NCBI GenBank assembly: GCA_964453525.1 | Contig: CAYVOV010000002.1 | Span: forward strand, 158,824 to 222,823 | Length of the DNA stretch: 64,000 bases | Reading direction: 5' to 3' | DNA from: CAYVOV01 sp964453525 | Lineage (GTDB): Bacteria; Chloroflexota; Dehalococcoidia; Dehalococcoidales; UBA2162 | Part shown: positions 15,910 to 24,588 of the stretch, one piece after another | How positions within the stretch are numbered: the first letter of the stretch is position 1 | Layout of the letters: each line of letters begins with the position of its first letter | Made by a program: the position numbers and the translations under genes | The notes under the pieces: model-generated | The model's database searches: none | Told to the model about the DNA's origin: nothing | The model's input: only the letters and a program-made list of their open reading frames with translations

Positions 15910-17160
15910 TTATACTTCCTCCGGACTGACTATTTTCCCCTTTATGGCACTGGCGGCGGCAACAGCCGGGTTCGCCAGGTAGACTTCCGATTTGGGACTG
16001 CCCATTCTGCCGACGAAGTTGCGGTTGGTGGTAGAGATAGCGCGCTCGCCTTCCGCCAGGACTCCCATGTGACCACCAAGGCAGGGGCCGCAGGTAGGGG
16101 TGCTGACCGCCGCTCCTGCCCTGATAAAGATTTCAATAAGCCCCTCTTTTAGCGCCTCAAGGTATATCTGCTGGGTGCCGGGGATAATGATGCAGCGTAC
16201 CTGCGGGTGCACCTTTTTCCCCTTCAGCACCTGGGCGGCAAGCCAGAGGTCTTCAAAGCGGCCGTTGGTGCAGCTGCCTATTACAGACTGCTGGATTTCG
16301 ATATCACCCACCTGGCTTACCGGCCTGGCGTTGGACGGCAGGTGAGGCAAGGAGACCTGCGGCTCCATGTCAGAGACATCGTACTCAATTATCCGGGCAT
16401 ACCCGGCATCATTATCCGGCTCATAGACAGTATAAGGACGCTTCGCCCGCAGCCTGAGGTAAGCCGATGTTTTTCCATCCACTCTAAAGATACCGGCTTT
16501 AGCTCCGGCTTCAATCGCCATATTCGCCATGGTGAACCGCCCGTCCATGGACAGGGCAGAGATAGCCTTTCCGGTGAACTCCATTGCCGAGTACAGAGCA
16601 CCGTCGACGCCAATATCGCCGATTGTGTAAAGAATCAGGTCTTTGCCGCTGACCCATTTCCCGAGGCTGCCGTTACAGACAAACTTGATAGTGGGCGGCA
16701 CCTTCATCCAGATGTCACCGGTAGCCATAGCGGCGGCAATATCGGTCGAACCCATTCCAGTAGAGAAAGCGCCAACGGCGCCGTAAGTACAGGTATGAGA
16801 ATCAGCACCAATAACCACCTCCCCGGGAAGCACCAGACCCTGCTCGGGCAGCAGAGCGTGCTCGATGCCCATTTGCCCCACATCATAGTGGATTATTCCC
16901 TGCTCGATGGCAAATTCACGCATCATTTTGGCGTTTTCAGCAGAGATAATGTCCTTGTTGGGCACAAAATGGTCGGCAACCATCACTATCTTGCTCGGGT
17001 CGAATACCTTATCCACCCCAAGACGGCGGAACTCCTTGATGGCGATAGGCGCCGTGATGTCATTTGAAAGAACCATATCAACCCTGACATTCACGAACTC
17101 ACCCGGACTTACTTTCTCCCGGTCAGTATGCGCCGCCAGTATCTTCTCAGCTAAAGTCAC
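15910..17160 (-). CDS. leuC: 3-isopropylmalate dehydratase large subunit
   Basis: LeuC, with LeuD, isomerises isopropylmalate; the 416-residue protein is of the shorter class shared with homoaconitase-type enzymes. The [4Fe-4S] ligands are visible: Cys in VIGSCTNGRFED and the pair in TPTCGPCLGGHMG. Active-site blocks are ADHFVPNKD, IGADSHTCTYGAVGAF and STGMGSTDIAAAMATG. In this short class the same large subunit often also handles citramalate, so it may serve the isoleucine route via CimA, which is inference. It follows leuA by 117 bases and precedes an SRPBCC gene. Confidence 0.95.
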   Translation of the reverse strand: MTLAEKILAAHTDREKVSPGEFVNVRVDMVLSNDITAPIAIKEFRRLGVDKVFDPSKIVMVADHFVPNKDIISAENAKMMREFAIEQGIIHYDVGQMGIEHALLPEQGLVLPGEVVIGADSHTCTYGAVGAFSTGMGSTDIAAAMATGDIWMKVPPTIKFVCNGSLGKWVSGKDLILYTIGDIGVDGALYSAMEFTGKAISALSMDGRFTMANMAIEAGAKAGIFRVDGKTSAYLRLRAKRPYTVYEPDNDAGYARIIEYDVSDMEPQVSLPHLPSNARPVSQVGDIEIQQSVIGSCTNGRFEDLWLAAQVLKGKKVHPQVRCIIIPGTQQIYLEALKEGLIEIFIRAGAAVSTPTCGPCLGGHMGVLAEGERAISTTNRNFVGRMGSPKSEVYLANPAVAAASAIKGKIVSPEEV

Positions 17161-17277
17161 TTTTGTTCCCCTTTTTTACGTTCTATTTACAGTACGGGTG
17201 TTATTCCGGCAGTGCAGACCGGATATGAGGAGCAATCGATTTGAAGATTACCCGGAACAGATGGCACCCGTAAAACT

Positions 17278-18795
17278 CTATCCGGTCTGCTTGTCAACAA
17301 GCAGTCGGTTAAGCGCATTGATATAGGCTTTAGCGCTGGCGACGATAATATCGGTATCGGCACCCCTGCCAGTATAGGCCACACCATCGCTCTCTATCCT
17401 TATCATCACCTCACCGATGGCGTCAATCCCCTCGGTAACCGATTTGACAGTAAATTCAGTCAGTTCATTGGGAACCCTGACGAGCCGGTTAATCGCCTTA
17501 TATACGGCGTCCACCGGACCGGTGCCCAGCGCGGCATCAGCCTGGGCTTCACCATCTGGAGTGACGAGCCTGACGGCAGCAGTGGGAATACCTCTATCAC
17601 CGCAGGTCACCTGGATACGGTCAAGGTGATATACCTCGGAAACGGTACGTTTCTCTTCGGCAACAAGTGATTCGATATCCTTATCGGTTACTTCCTTCTT
17701 TTTATCGGCAAGCTCCCTGAAAGCCGAATAAGCTTTATTGAAGTCGTCACTCTCAAGGTTATAACCCAGCTCAGCCAGCCGCTCCCTGAAGGCGTGCCGC
17801 CCGCTCAGCTTACCCAGCACCAGACTGCTGCCGGGCACGCCAACCGTCCGCGGGTCTATTATCTCATAGGTTATCGGCATCTTTATCACACCATCCTGGT
17901 GAATACCGGACTCATGCCTGAAAGCATTGGCGCCGACGATAGCCTTATTCGGCTGGACCGGAAAACCGGTAAGGTCGCTGACCAGCCGGCTTGTTTTATA
18001 AATCTGTTCGGTGTTGATACCCGTCGTCAGGTTATAGAAGTCCTGACGGGTTTTAAGACCCATTACAATCTCCTCAAGAGAAGCATTACCGGCCCGCTCG
18101 CCGATGCCGTTAATGGTGCACTCAATCTGCCTTGCACCGCGGTTCAGTGCTTCCAGGCTGTTAGCCACCGCCAGACCCAGGTCATTATGGCAGTGGACGC
18201 TGACCACGGCTTTACCTATATTTGTAGTGTTCTTAAATATGTACTCGATGAGACTGCCGAATTCACCGGGCATGGCATAACCCACCGTATCCGGTATATT
18301 TATTGTTGTGGCTCCGGCATCAATCGCCGCCTCCACCATCCGGCAGACATACTCCGGCTCGGAACGGCTGGCATCCATCGGTGAAAACTCTATATCGTCA
18401 CAATACTGCCTGGCTCTCGCCACCATGCTGCGGACCATCTCCAGAATCTCGTCACGGCTTTTTTTCAACTGATAGACGAGATGGATATCCGAGGAAGACA
18501 GAAAGACATGAATCCTCGGATGGCTGGCTTCTTTAAGTGCGTCCCGGGCAGCATCTATATCCGCTGCTACCGCCCGGGCAAGGCCACATATAGCCGGGGT
18601 GCGTACTTCTCTGGCAATCTGACTGACGGCATCAAATTCAGCCTGGGAGTTTACTGGAGTACCGGCTTCAATAACGTCAACGCTGAGCTTCTCAAGTTGC
18701 TGGGCTATTTCCAGCTTTTCCTGAATATTCAGCGTCGCTCCCGCTGCCTGCTCGCCGTCTCGCAGGGTAGTATCGAAAATTATTACTTTATCCAT
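17278..18795 (-). CDS. leuA: 2-isopropylmalate synthase
   Basis: LeuA condenses 2-oxoisovalerate with acetyl-CoA, the committed step of leucine synthesis. The 505-residue protein has the start FDTTLRDGEQAAGA, the metal-ligand block VSVHCHNDLGLAVANS, the signature CTINGIGERAGNASLEE and the FRHESGIHQDG catalytic region. The C-terminal third carries the LeuA allosteric domain that binds leucine (VRLVTPDGEAQADAALGTGP). Feedback inhibition by leucine is known for the family. The upstream region 18796-19071 has no further gene. Confidence 0.96.
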   Translation of the reverse strand: MDKVIIFDTTLRDGEQAAGATLNIQEKLEIAQQLEKLSVDVIEAGTPVNSQAEFDAVSQIAREVRTPAICGLARAVAADIDAARDALKEASHPRIHVFLSSSDIHLVYQLKKSRDEILEMVRSMVARARQYCDDIEFSPMDASRSEPEYVCRMVEAAIDAGATTINIPDTVGYAMPGEFGSLIEYIFKNTTNIGKAVVSVHCHNDLGLAVANSLEALNRGARQIECTINGIGERAGNASLEEIVMGLKTRQDFYNLTTGINTEQIYKTSRLVSDLTGFPVQPNKAIVGANAFRHESGIHQDGVIKMPITYEIIDPRTVGVPGSSLVLGKLSGRHAFRERLAELGYNLESDDFNKAYSAFRELADKKKEVTDKDIESLVAEEKRTVSEVYHLDRIQVTCGDRGIPTAAVRLVTPDGEAQADAALGTGPVDAVYKAINRLVRVPNELTEFTVKSVTEGIDAIGEVMIRIESDGVAYTGRGADTDIIVASAKAYINALNRLLVDKQTG

Positions 18796-19071
18796 GTTGT
18801 CCTCCCTGGAAGAAACTGCTCTTCAAGAGCAATCTCTCACAAAGGTCAAATCTCCTCCTTAATTTTTTACAGAACCGGGTTTACCCCTCCCCCTAGAACG
18901 GAGAGGGGCCAGTAAGGACGAGTTTTTCCCTCCCAGCGAGGGCAAATTCGTGCGTATTTACAAACAGGTAGTTATTCTGTATGTATCGTTTAATAAATGA
19001 TTGATGCTTTTCCAAATTCTATTAGTTCCCGTTTCTTAAGCCACAGCTTCTAATCTTGCCGCTATTATTCC

Positions 19072-20010
19072 TTATTTTTCATCATCCTGTGGCTTTATTA
19101 TCAGTATCGGACTGGTAACGCCCTGTAAAAGATTTGCGGCAACACTGCCGTAAACCAGCCGGCTCAGCCCGGAACGCCCGTGAGTCGCCATAATAATCAG
19201 GCTAAAATTGTTCTTGTTCGCATACTCAACAATCTCGTCATCCGGCTTACCCTGAATCACTTCCGACCTGACGTCGATACCCTTATCTTTAAATTTATTC
19301 TCCAGTTCAGCCAGGTATTCCCTGGCCCTCTCTTTATCCCTGACCATCTCCTGCTCCACATATTTGCCCCAGTCCAGTGGAACACCGGAGAGTTCAGGCC
19401 CATAATAGGACGGTATTGACGGAGGTTCACAAACCCTGAGGAGGACCACCTCTACCGGCTGGGAACCCTGCTGCTTACCGAAGACTTTAACATGGGGAAG
19501 GACCGATTCAGCCAGTTCTGAGCCGTCCAGCGGTACAAGTACCGTTTTAACCGGCCATTCTGGCTCAGAAACTCCCTCAGGAATTTCAGCGCGAACAAGT
19601 AAAACCGGAACTTTTGATGCACTCATTATTTTGCTTGCCACACCCCCGATTTTCCAGCGCTTACGTCCGGACTGGCCATGAGTCGCCATCAGAATCAGGT
19701 TAATTCCGTTCTCTTCGGCATAACGGAGGATTTCATCTGGAGGATAGCCTTCTAGCAGTTGACCCTGCACATCAACGGGTTCGGGCACCGGCTCAAGACC
19801 TTTTTGTACTTCGATTACCTGATTTTTTACTCTTTCCACCGCCTGCTCTATATAGGCTTTTTGCATCGGCATCATAGCCTGTGCCGACGGACGACTAACA
19901 AGGAACAGCACTATCTCTATACCCAGTCTCCCGGCAAGCTCTTTGGCATACGGGAAAACTACCTCAGCACGTTCTGAACCATCCAGCGGAACCAGCATTT
20001 TTTTATACAT
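19072..20010 (-). CDS. Tandem universal stress protein (UspA)
   Basis: The 312-residue protein contains two consecutive Usp domains, about residues 1-145 and 150-312, each starting with a KMLVPLDGSE / TVLVPLDGSE strand. The second domain has the ATP-binding pattern ATHGRSGLSRLVYGSV; the first has ATHGQSGRKRWKIGGV, where Gly replaces the usual Ser/Thr, so nucleotide binding may be weaker. The function is stress-related binding of nucleotide, with no enzyme role proven. It lies between ilvN and leuA, where relatives often have ilvC. Cytoplasmic; no signal seen. Confidence 0.9.
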   Translation of the reverse strand: MYKKMLVPLDGSERAEVVFPYAKELAGRLGIEIVLFLVSRPSAQAMMPMQKAYIEQAVERVKNQVIEVQKGLEPVPEPVDVQGQLLEGYPPDEILRYAEENGINLILMATHGQSGRKRWKIGGVASKIMSASKVPVLLVRAEIPEGVSEPEWPVKTVLVPLDGSELAESVLPHVKVFGKQQGSQPVEVVLLRVCEPPSIPSYYGPELSGVPLDWGKYVEQEMVRDKERAREYLAELENKFKDKGIDVRSEVIQGKPDDEIVEYANKNNFSLIIMATHGRSGLSRLVYGSVAANLLQGVTSPILIIKPQDDEK

Positions 20011-20075
20011 GTCTCCACCTCCTGATTATGCTCCCGATAATACATCACTCGCCAATGGAAATCAAATAAAATTCC

Positions 20076-20603
20076 TTATTTTCTGGTACGAACTCTGGGA
20101 GTTTCCTTCAACGGACTCGCTCCCTTCCGTGTCATGGCGATACGGCCGGTCCTGGCCAGCTCTCTTACGCCGAATTTATCAAGCAGCTCAAGCAGTGAAT
20201 TGATTTTCTCCTCATCTCCGGTAACCTCAACCGTTACCGCTTCAGCCTGGACATCTACTATATTTGCTCTGAATATATCTACAATCTGCATAATCTCACT
20301 GCGGGTAGTCGGCGTTGTCTTTACCTTAATCAGAGCCAGTTCCCGATTAATCATATCATCGCTATTAATCTCGGTAACTCTGACCACATCCACGACCTTT
20401 TCAAGTTGCTTTCTGACCTGCTCTACCGAGGTGGTTTTCCCGTCGACAACAATTGTCATACGTGATATGTTCGGCAACTCGCTGTGTCCCACGGCGATGC
20501 TTTCGATATTGAAACCACGCCTCCGGAAAAGACTTGCCACCCGATTAAGAACGCCAGGCTTGTCCTCTACCATTGCAACTAGAGTGTGCTTTGTTGTTGC
20601 CAT
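20076..20603 (-). CDS. ilvN: Acetolactate synthase small (regulatory) subunit
   Basis: The small subunit binds branched-chain amino acids and gives valine feedback to acetolactate synthase. The 175-residue protein has the ACT domain at the N-terminus (TLVAMVEDKPGVLNRVASLF, RRRGFNIESIAVG) and the typical C-terminal domain (ELALIKVKT, GEEEKINSLLELL-type). It overlaps the end of ilvB by 25 bases. ATG 20603 has GGAGG before it, supporting this start. Known by homology; both subunits are in one operon. Confidence 0.94.
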   Translation of the reverse strand: MATTKHTLVAMVEDKPGVLNRVASLFRRRGFNIESIAVGHSELPNISRMTIVVDGKTTSVEQVRKQLEKVVDVVRVTEINSDDMINRELALIKVKTTPTTRSEIMQIVDIFRANIVDVQAEAVTVEVTGDEEKINSLLELLDKFGVRELARTGRIAMTRKGASPLKETPRVRTRK

Positions 20604-22288
20604 ACTGCCTCCTCCTTCCTCGGTGCTTCGAGTTGCTCTGACAAGGCAGCACCCGGGGGCACCATCGGATATACATTCTCCTCCTGCTCCACTCTAAAGT
20701 CAATCAGGAAAGGGCCATCTTCCGCCATTGCCTTTTCAATTGCCGGAATCACGTCTTCACGGCGTGTAGCCCGTACTCCGGGAATTCCATACGCCTCGGC
20801 AATTTTCACGAAGTCCGGACCGCTGAGCGGCGTAGCTACATACCGTCTCTCGTAGAAAAGCTCCTGCCACTGCCTCACCATTCCCAGATAGCCGTTATTC
20901 ATAATGGCTATCTTCACCGCTGTCCCTTCTTGAGCTATTGTCCCCAGCTCCTGAATAGTCATCTGAAAGCTGCCATCGCCATCTATGCACCAGACAATGC
21001 TGTCCGGACAGCCTATTTTGGCCCCGATAGCCGCCGGCAGCCCAAAGCCCATAGTCCCCAGTCCACCGGATGAAATCAGGCTGTTCGGTTTATCATACCA
21101 GTAGTGCTGGGCTGCCCACATCTGGTGCTGCCCCACACCGGTGACGATAGTGGCTTCACCCTTTGTGATATCGTATATCTTTCTTACCACATACTGAGGT
21201 AGCACTCCTTCACTGTTCCTGATATACGTCGAAGGGTGTTCTTTCCGCCAGTTATCAAGCTCCTCAAACCATTCAACACGCTCAGTTGATTCAATTTGTT
21301 TGTTCAGTTCTCTGAGGACGCCTTTTACATCACCAACTATCGGTACATCCACGCGTACATTCTTACCGATTTCTGCCGGGTCTATATCTATATGAATAAT
21401 GCGTGCCTTGGGGGCAAAGCTGCTTACCTTTGCCGTCACCCGGTCATCAAATCTCATCCCGATGGCAATAAGAACATCAGTAGCATCCAGCGCCATATTT
21501 GCATAAGCCATGCCGTGCATGCCGACCATACCGAAACTCAGGATATGACTCTCCGGGAAGCAGCCAATACCAAGCAGAGTAGTCACCACCGGTATCTGCG
21601 CTGTCTCTGCCAGTTTCTTCAAGCCGTCGTAGGCTCCGGAGATATTTACTCCCCTGCCGGCAAGAATTAAAGGTCGTTTAGCCTCGTTAATCAGTTTTGC
21701 CGCCTTTTTTATCTGGGCCGGATGCCCTTTGAGTGTCGGCTTGTAATTGGACAGGTCCAGTCTGCTGGGGAAGTTTGCCTCCACCTCATCTGTAAAAACA
21801 TCTTTCGGTACATCAATATGCACCGGACCGGGACGGCCGGTCCTCGCCAGGTGAAACGCCTCCTTAACGGTCCTTGCCAACGAGCCTGCATCCTGGACAA
21901 GATAATTGTGTTTCGTAATCGGCAGGGTAATTCCGGTAATATCTACTTCCTGGAAAGCATCTTTGCCGATAAAAGGCCGGGCTACCTGACCGGTTATTGC
22001 CACAACAGGAGATGAATCAAGATTAGCATTGGCTATCCCCGTCACCAGGTTGGTAGCTCCGGGACCCGAGGTAGCAAAGCATACTCCGACCTTCCCCGTA
22101 GCCCTGGCATAGCCATCGGCGGCGTGGGCAGCTCCCTGCTCATGCCTGACCAGGACATGCCGCAATTGAGGGAACTGGGGCAGAGTATCGTATAACGGCA
22201 GAACAGCCCCGCCGAGGATGCCGAAAATTACATCCACTCCCTCTTTCACCATAGACTCACAGATTATCTGGGCACCTGTCATTTTCAT
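20579..22288 (-). CDS. ilvB: Acetolactate synthase large (catalytic) subunit
   Basis: IlvB makes 2-acetolactate or 2-aceto-2-hydroxybutanoate, using thiamine diphosphate. The 569-residue protein starts MKMTGAQIICESMVKEGVD, has the glutamate-containing region LVRHEQGAAHAADGYAR, the central domain GRGVNISGAYDGL, and the ThDP/Mg motif GDGSFQMTIQELGTIAQE...NNGYLGMVRQWQ. It lies 15 bases downstream of ilvD and overlaps ilvN, so ilvDBN is one unit. Full length, no missing key residue noticed. Confidence 0.96.
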   Translation of the reverse strand: MKMTGAQIICESMVKEGVDVIFGILGGAVLPLYDTLPQFPQLRHVLVRHEQGAAHAADGYARATGKVGVCFATSGPGATNLVTGIANANLDSSPVVAITGQVARPFIGKDAFQEVDITGITLPITKHNYLVQDAGSLARTVKEAFHLARTGRPGPVHIDVPKDVFTDEVEANFPSRLDLSNYKPTLKGHPAQIKKAAKLINEAKRPLILAGRGVNISGAYDGLKKLAETAQIPVVTTLLGIGCFPESHILSFGMVGMHGMAYANMALDATDVLIAIGMRFDDRVTAKVSSFAPKARIIHIDIDPAEIGKNVRVDVPIVGDVKGVLRELNKQIESTERVEWFEELDNWRKEHPSTYIRNSEGVLPQYVVRKIYDITKGEATIVTGVGQHQMWAAQHYWYDKPNSLISSGGLGTMGFGLPAAIGAKIGCPDSIVWCIDGDGSFQMTIQELGTIAQEGTAVKIAIMNNGYLGMVRQWQELFYERRYVATPLSGPDFVKIAEAYGIPGVRATRREDVIPAIEKAMAEDGPFLIDFRVEQEENVYPMVPPGAALSEQLEAPRKEEAVWQQQSTL

Positions 22289-22302
22289 AGCAATTACTCC
22301 TG

Positions 22303-23970
22303 TTATCCTTTAAACACCGCCCCGGTGCTGGCCGAAGTCACCATCTCGGCATAACGCCTGAGATAGCCTGTTTTTATTTTAGGTTCAAATTCAGCCAGTT
22401 TCGCCAGGCGATTAGAAATTTCACTATCGTCAAGCTCAACATCAAGCTTACAGTTCGGAATATCAATGCTGATTATATCTCCTTCGGTAAGAGCAGCAAT
22501 CGGGCCCCGACTGGCCGCTTCCGGCGAAACATGCCCGATAGCCGCCCCACGGGTGGCTCCGGAGAAACGTCCATCGGTAATCAGGGCAACCTCTTTATCC
22601 CTGCCCATGCCGGCAAGCAGTGAAGTGGGAGTTAGCATTTCCCTCATCCCGGGACCCCCTTTAGGACCTTCATAGCGGATTACCATGACTTCACCCGCCT
22701 TTATACTGCCGTCCATTATCGCCTGAGTCGCGTCTTCTTCACATTCAAATATCCTGGCCGCTCCTCTATGAACCATCATCTCGGGGTCAACAGCTCCTTT
22801 CTTTACCACCGCTCCTTCCGGCGCCAGGTTGCCAAACAGTACGGCAAGGCCGCCGGTCTGCGAATAGGCATCCGCCCTGGTACGGATAACATTTCTGTCC
22901 ATAATCTGCGTACCGGCAATAATCTCAGCTACCGATTTTCCGGAAACGGTTCCGGCATCCAGCTTGAGAAGTCCTCCCAGTTCCTTCATCACTGCGGCTA
23001 CGCCGCCAGCCCGGTCCAAGTCTTCGATATGGAATTCACCGGCCGGTCTCAGCTTGCATATCTGAGGAGTTTGCTCGCTCAGCTCGTGCACTGCCGATAG
23101 CGGGAAATCAACCCCGGCTTCATGAGCTATCGCCGTCAGATGGAGAATCGAATTGGTGCTGCCACCCAGCGCCATATCAACAGTGAAGGCGTTGTGAACC
23201 GCATCCCGGGTCACGATATCTCTGGGACGAACATCGCTGGCAACCAGTTCCATTATTTTTTGCCCGGCCTGCTTTGCCAGTTGCTGTCGCCTGGTATCGA
23301 CCGCCGGAATGGTGCCGTTACCGGGTAATCCCATTCCCATTGCCTCGGTCAGGCAGTTCATTGTATTGGCGGTAAACATTCCGGCACAACTGCCGCAGCC
23401 GGGACAGGCTACTCTCTCCAGTTGAGCGAGTTCTTCTTCCGTCATCTGTCCGGCAGCGACCTTGCCGACTCCTTCAAAAACAGAATTAAGGTCAACTCTC
23501 TCCAGGCCATGGTCGGTCGGCAGGTATCCCCGCAGCATCGGACCGCCGCTAATGAATATTGCCGGGAGATTAAGTCTCATCGCCGCCATCAGCATACCGG
23601 GTACAATCTTATCGCAGTTGGTGATAAAAACCAGAGCATCGAAAGCGTGAGCCTCGGCAACTATCTCCGTCGAGTCGGCTATAAGCTCACGACTCGGCAG
23701 GCTGAATTTCATACCGGGATGGTTCATGGCGATGCCGTCACAGACACCGATTGTATTAACCTCAAAGGGGACTCCGCCGCTGCTGCGTACCCCGTACTTC
23801 ACCGCCTCGGCGATACCCTTCAGGTGTACATGACCGGGTATGATTTCACTGAAACTGTTAATAATACCGATAAAAGGCTTCTCCATCTCATCCAGAGTAC
23901 AGCCCAGGGCGTACAACAGAGACCGATGCGGAGCACGTTCTATACCTTTTTTAGCAGCATCACTTTTCAT
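22303..23970 (-). CDS. ilvD: Dihydroxy-acid dehydratase
   Basis: IlvD dehydrates dihydroxy acids to 2-oxo acids in valine and isoleucine synthesis. The 555-residue protein has the iron-sulfur cysteines in VFITNCDKIVPGM and CPGCGSCAGMFTANTMNCL, plus MALGGSTNSILHL and GPKGGPGMREML and the ending DGRFSGATRGAAIGHVSPEA. The start MKSDAAKKGIERAPHRSLLYALG is canonical. It is the first structural gene behind an attenuator leader with a BCAA-rich peptide, so the operon is probably regulated by aminoacyl-tRNA supply. Confidence 0.96.
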   Translation of the reverse strand: MKSDAAKKGIERAPHRSLLYALGCTLDEMEKPFIGIINSFSEIIPGHVHLKGIAEAVKYGVRSSGGVPFEVNTIGVCDGIAMNHPGMKFSLPSRELIADSTEIVAEAHAFDALVFITNCDKIVPGMLMAAMRLNLPAIFISGGPMLRGYLPTDHGLERVDLNSVFEGVGKVAAGQMTEEELAQLERVACPGCGSCAGMFTANTMNCLTEAMGMGLPGNGTIPAVDTRRQQLAKQAGQKIMELVASDVRPRDIVTRDAVHNAFTVDMALGGSTNSILHLTAIAHEAGVDFPLSAVHELSEQTPQICKLRPAGEFHIEDLDRAGGVAAVMKELGGLLKLDAGTVSGKSVAEIIAGTQIMDRNVIRTRADAYSQTGGLAVLFGNLAPEGAVVKKGAVDPEMMVHRGAARIFECEEDATQAIMDGSIKAGEVMVIRYEGPKGGPGMREMLTPTSLLAGMGRDKEVALITDGRFSGATRGAAIGHVSPEAASRGPIAALTEGDIISIDIPNCKLDVELDDSEISNRLAKLAEFEPKIKTGYLRRYAEMVTSASTGAVFKG

Positions 23971-24001
23971 TTCTTCTCCTTACCATCCCGTTTTTATTGA
24001 T

Positions 24002-24028
24002 AAAAAAATGCCGTCCCGTGGGGACGGC
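24002..24028 (-). terminator. Attenuator terminator before ilvD
   Basis: On the minus strand GCCGTCCC-CAC-GGGACGGC is an eight-pair hairpin (24010-24028) followed by A and T7. It sits between the leader peptide and ilvD. The segment GGTGGG further upstream can pair with CCCCAC in the terminator's left arm, giving an antiterminator candidate. Confidence 0.8.
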
Positions 24029-24054
24029 CCTTTAGAGACGACCCACCGGCCGGT

Positions 24055-24099
24055 TTATGTATATGTAACGAGGACTAAAATAATAGACTTTATATTCAT
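24055..24099 (-). CDS. ilvL: Leader peptide of the ilv operon
   Basis: A 14-codon frame on the minus strand reads MNIKSIILVLVTYT, then TAA. Seven of the 14 residues are branched-chain (three Ile, two Leu, two Val), with Ile codons ATA/ATT and Leu codons TTA/CTC. This is the hallmark of ribosome-mediated attenuation; a terminator follows 26 bases later. No Shine-Dalgarno is visible, and the likely transcription start is only a few bases before the ATG, so it may be read from a leaderless mRNA. The symbol is used by analogy with enterobacterial ilvL. Confidence 0.8.
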   Translation of the reverse strand: MNIKSIILVLVTYT

Positions 24100-24110
24100 C
24101 GTGAGAATAA

Positions 24111-24137
24111 ATTATCACAATTAGAATTTATTGTCAA
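24111..24137 (-). promoter_or_regulatory. Promoter of the ilv leader/ilvDBN transcript
   Basis: TTGACA (24132-24137) and GATAAT (24111-24116) lie 15 bases apart on the minus strand; TGT before the -10 gives an extended -10 element that can offset the short spacer. The leader ATG begins 12 bases after the -10. Confidence 0.55.
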
Positions 24138-24180
24138 GCGAGGCTCAATATGTTTCTATTTGCATCTGGTTGATTCAATT

Positions 24181-24279
24181 GTCATTGCCACGTCGTCCCG
24201 ATTATATCGGGACGACGTGGCAATCTCAAAAGATAAGTAGAGATTGCTTCGATCCGATTTCATCGGGTCTCGTAATGAC
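24181..24279. repeat. Dispersed repeat family B, copy 1
   Basis: The element starts GTCATTGCCACGTCGTCCCG and ends GTAATGAC. It contains a perfect 16-pair hairpin (24187-24202 with 24206-24221) around TAT. Related copies: 31821-31939 and 62737-62830, with terminal inverted repeats of the GTCATTGCGAG kind. Confidence 0.65.
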
Positions 24280-24340
24280 ATTAACACCCAAAACCGAATA
24301 GTACCCATAAAATAGATTCCCGCCGACCATACTTTCCTGA

Positions 24341-24428
24341 ATGAGAGGGGGACCACCTGATGATGGTCCCCCTCTCATCTTGGAGGCCCCCTGTCTAAAC
24401 GGAGGACCTCTGTCTAAACCGAGGACCT
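24341..24428. repeat. Strong hairpin followed by a 19-bp tandem repeat
   Basis: ATGAGAGGGGGACCA (24341-24355) pairs perfectly with 24364-24378 around an eight-base loop. Directly behind are two near-identical 19-bp units, CTGTCTAAACGGAGGACCT (24391-24409) and one differing at one base (24410-24428). The 489-base stretch from 24100 to 24588 otherwise holds the ilv promoter and a family B repeat and no gene. Confidence 0.6.
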
Positions 24429-24588
24429 CCTGCTACGGTCACTCATAGGCTCATCCCCTTTCTGAAGGCCCTCTAAGACTATCAACCCTTCAACCTGCCT
24501 TCATGTTTATATCATACTATAATAATTCCCAAAGCTAAAGAGTGCGCGATTCGCTTTTTAAAAAGGAATCAACCACGTACTTAACTCC

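Noticed and set aside
16207..17067. 286-codon open frame opposite leuC
   Set aside because: Antisense shadow of leuC, whose family match is unambiguous.
18880..18960. Possible leader peptide and attenuator before leuA
   Set aside because: C/G-run repeats occur but no Leu-rich short frame and no hairpin with T-run on the minus strand were found.
24156..24356. 66-codon open frame on the minus strand
   Set aside because: It runs through the family B hairpin repeat; no recognisable protein.
24391..24428. Two 19-bp direct repeats, possible CRISPR
   Set aside because: Units are adjacent without spacers and only two in number; no cas genes are in the window.
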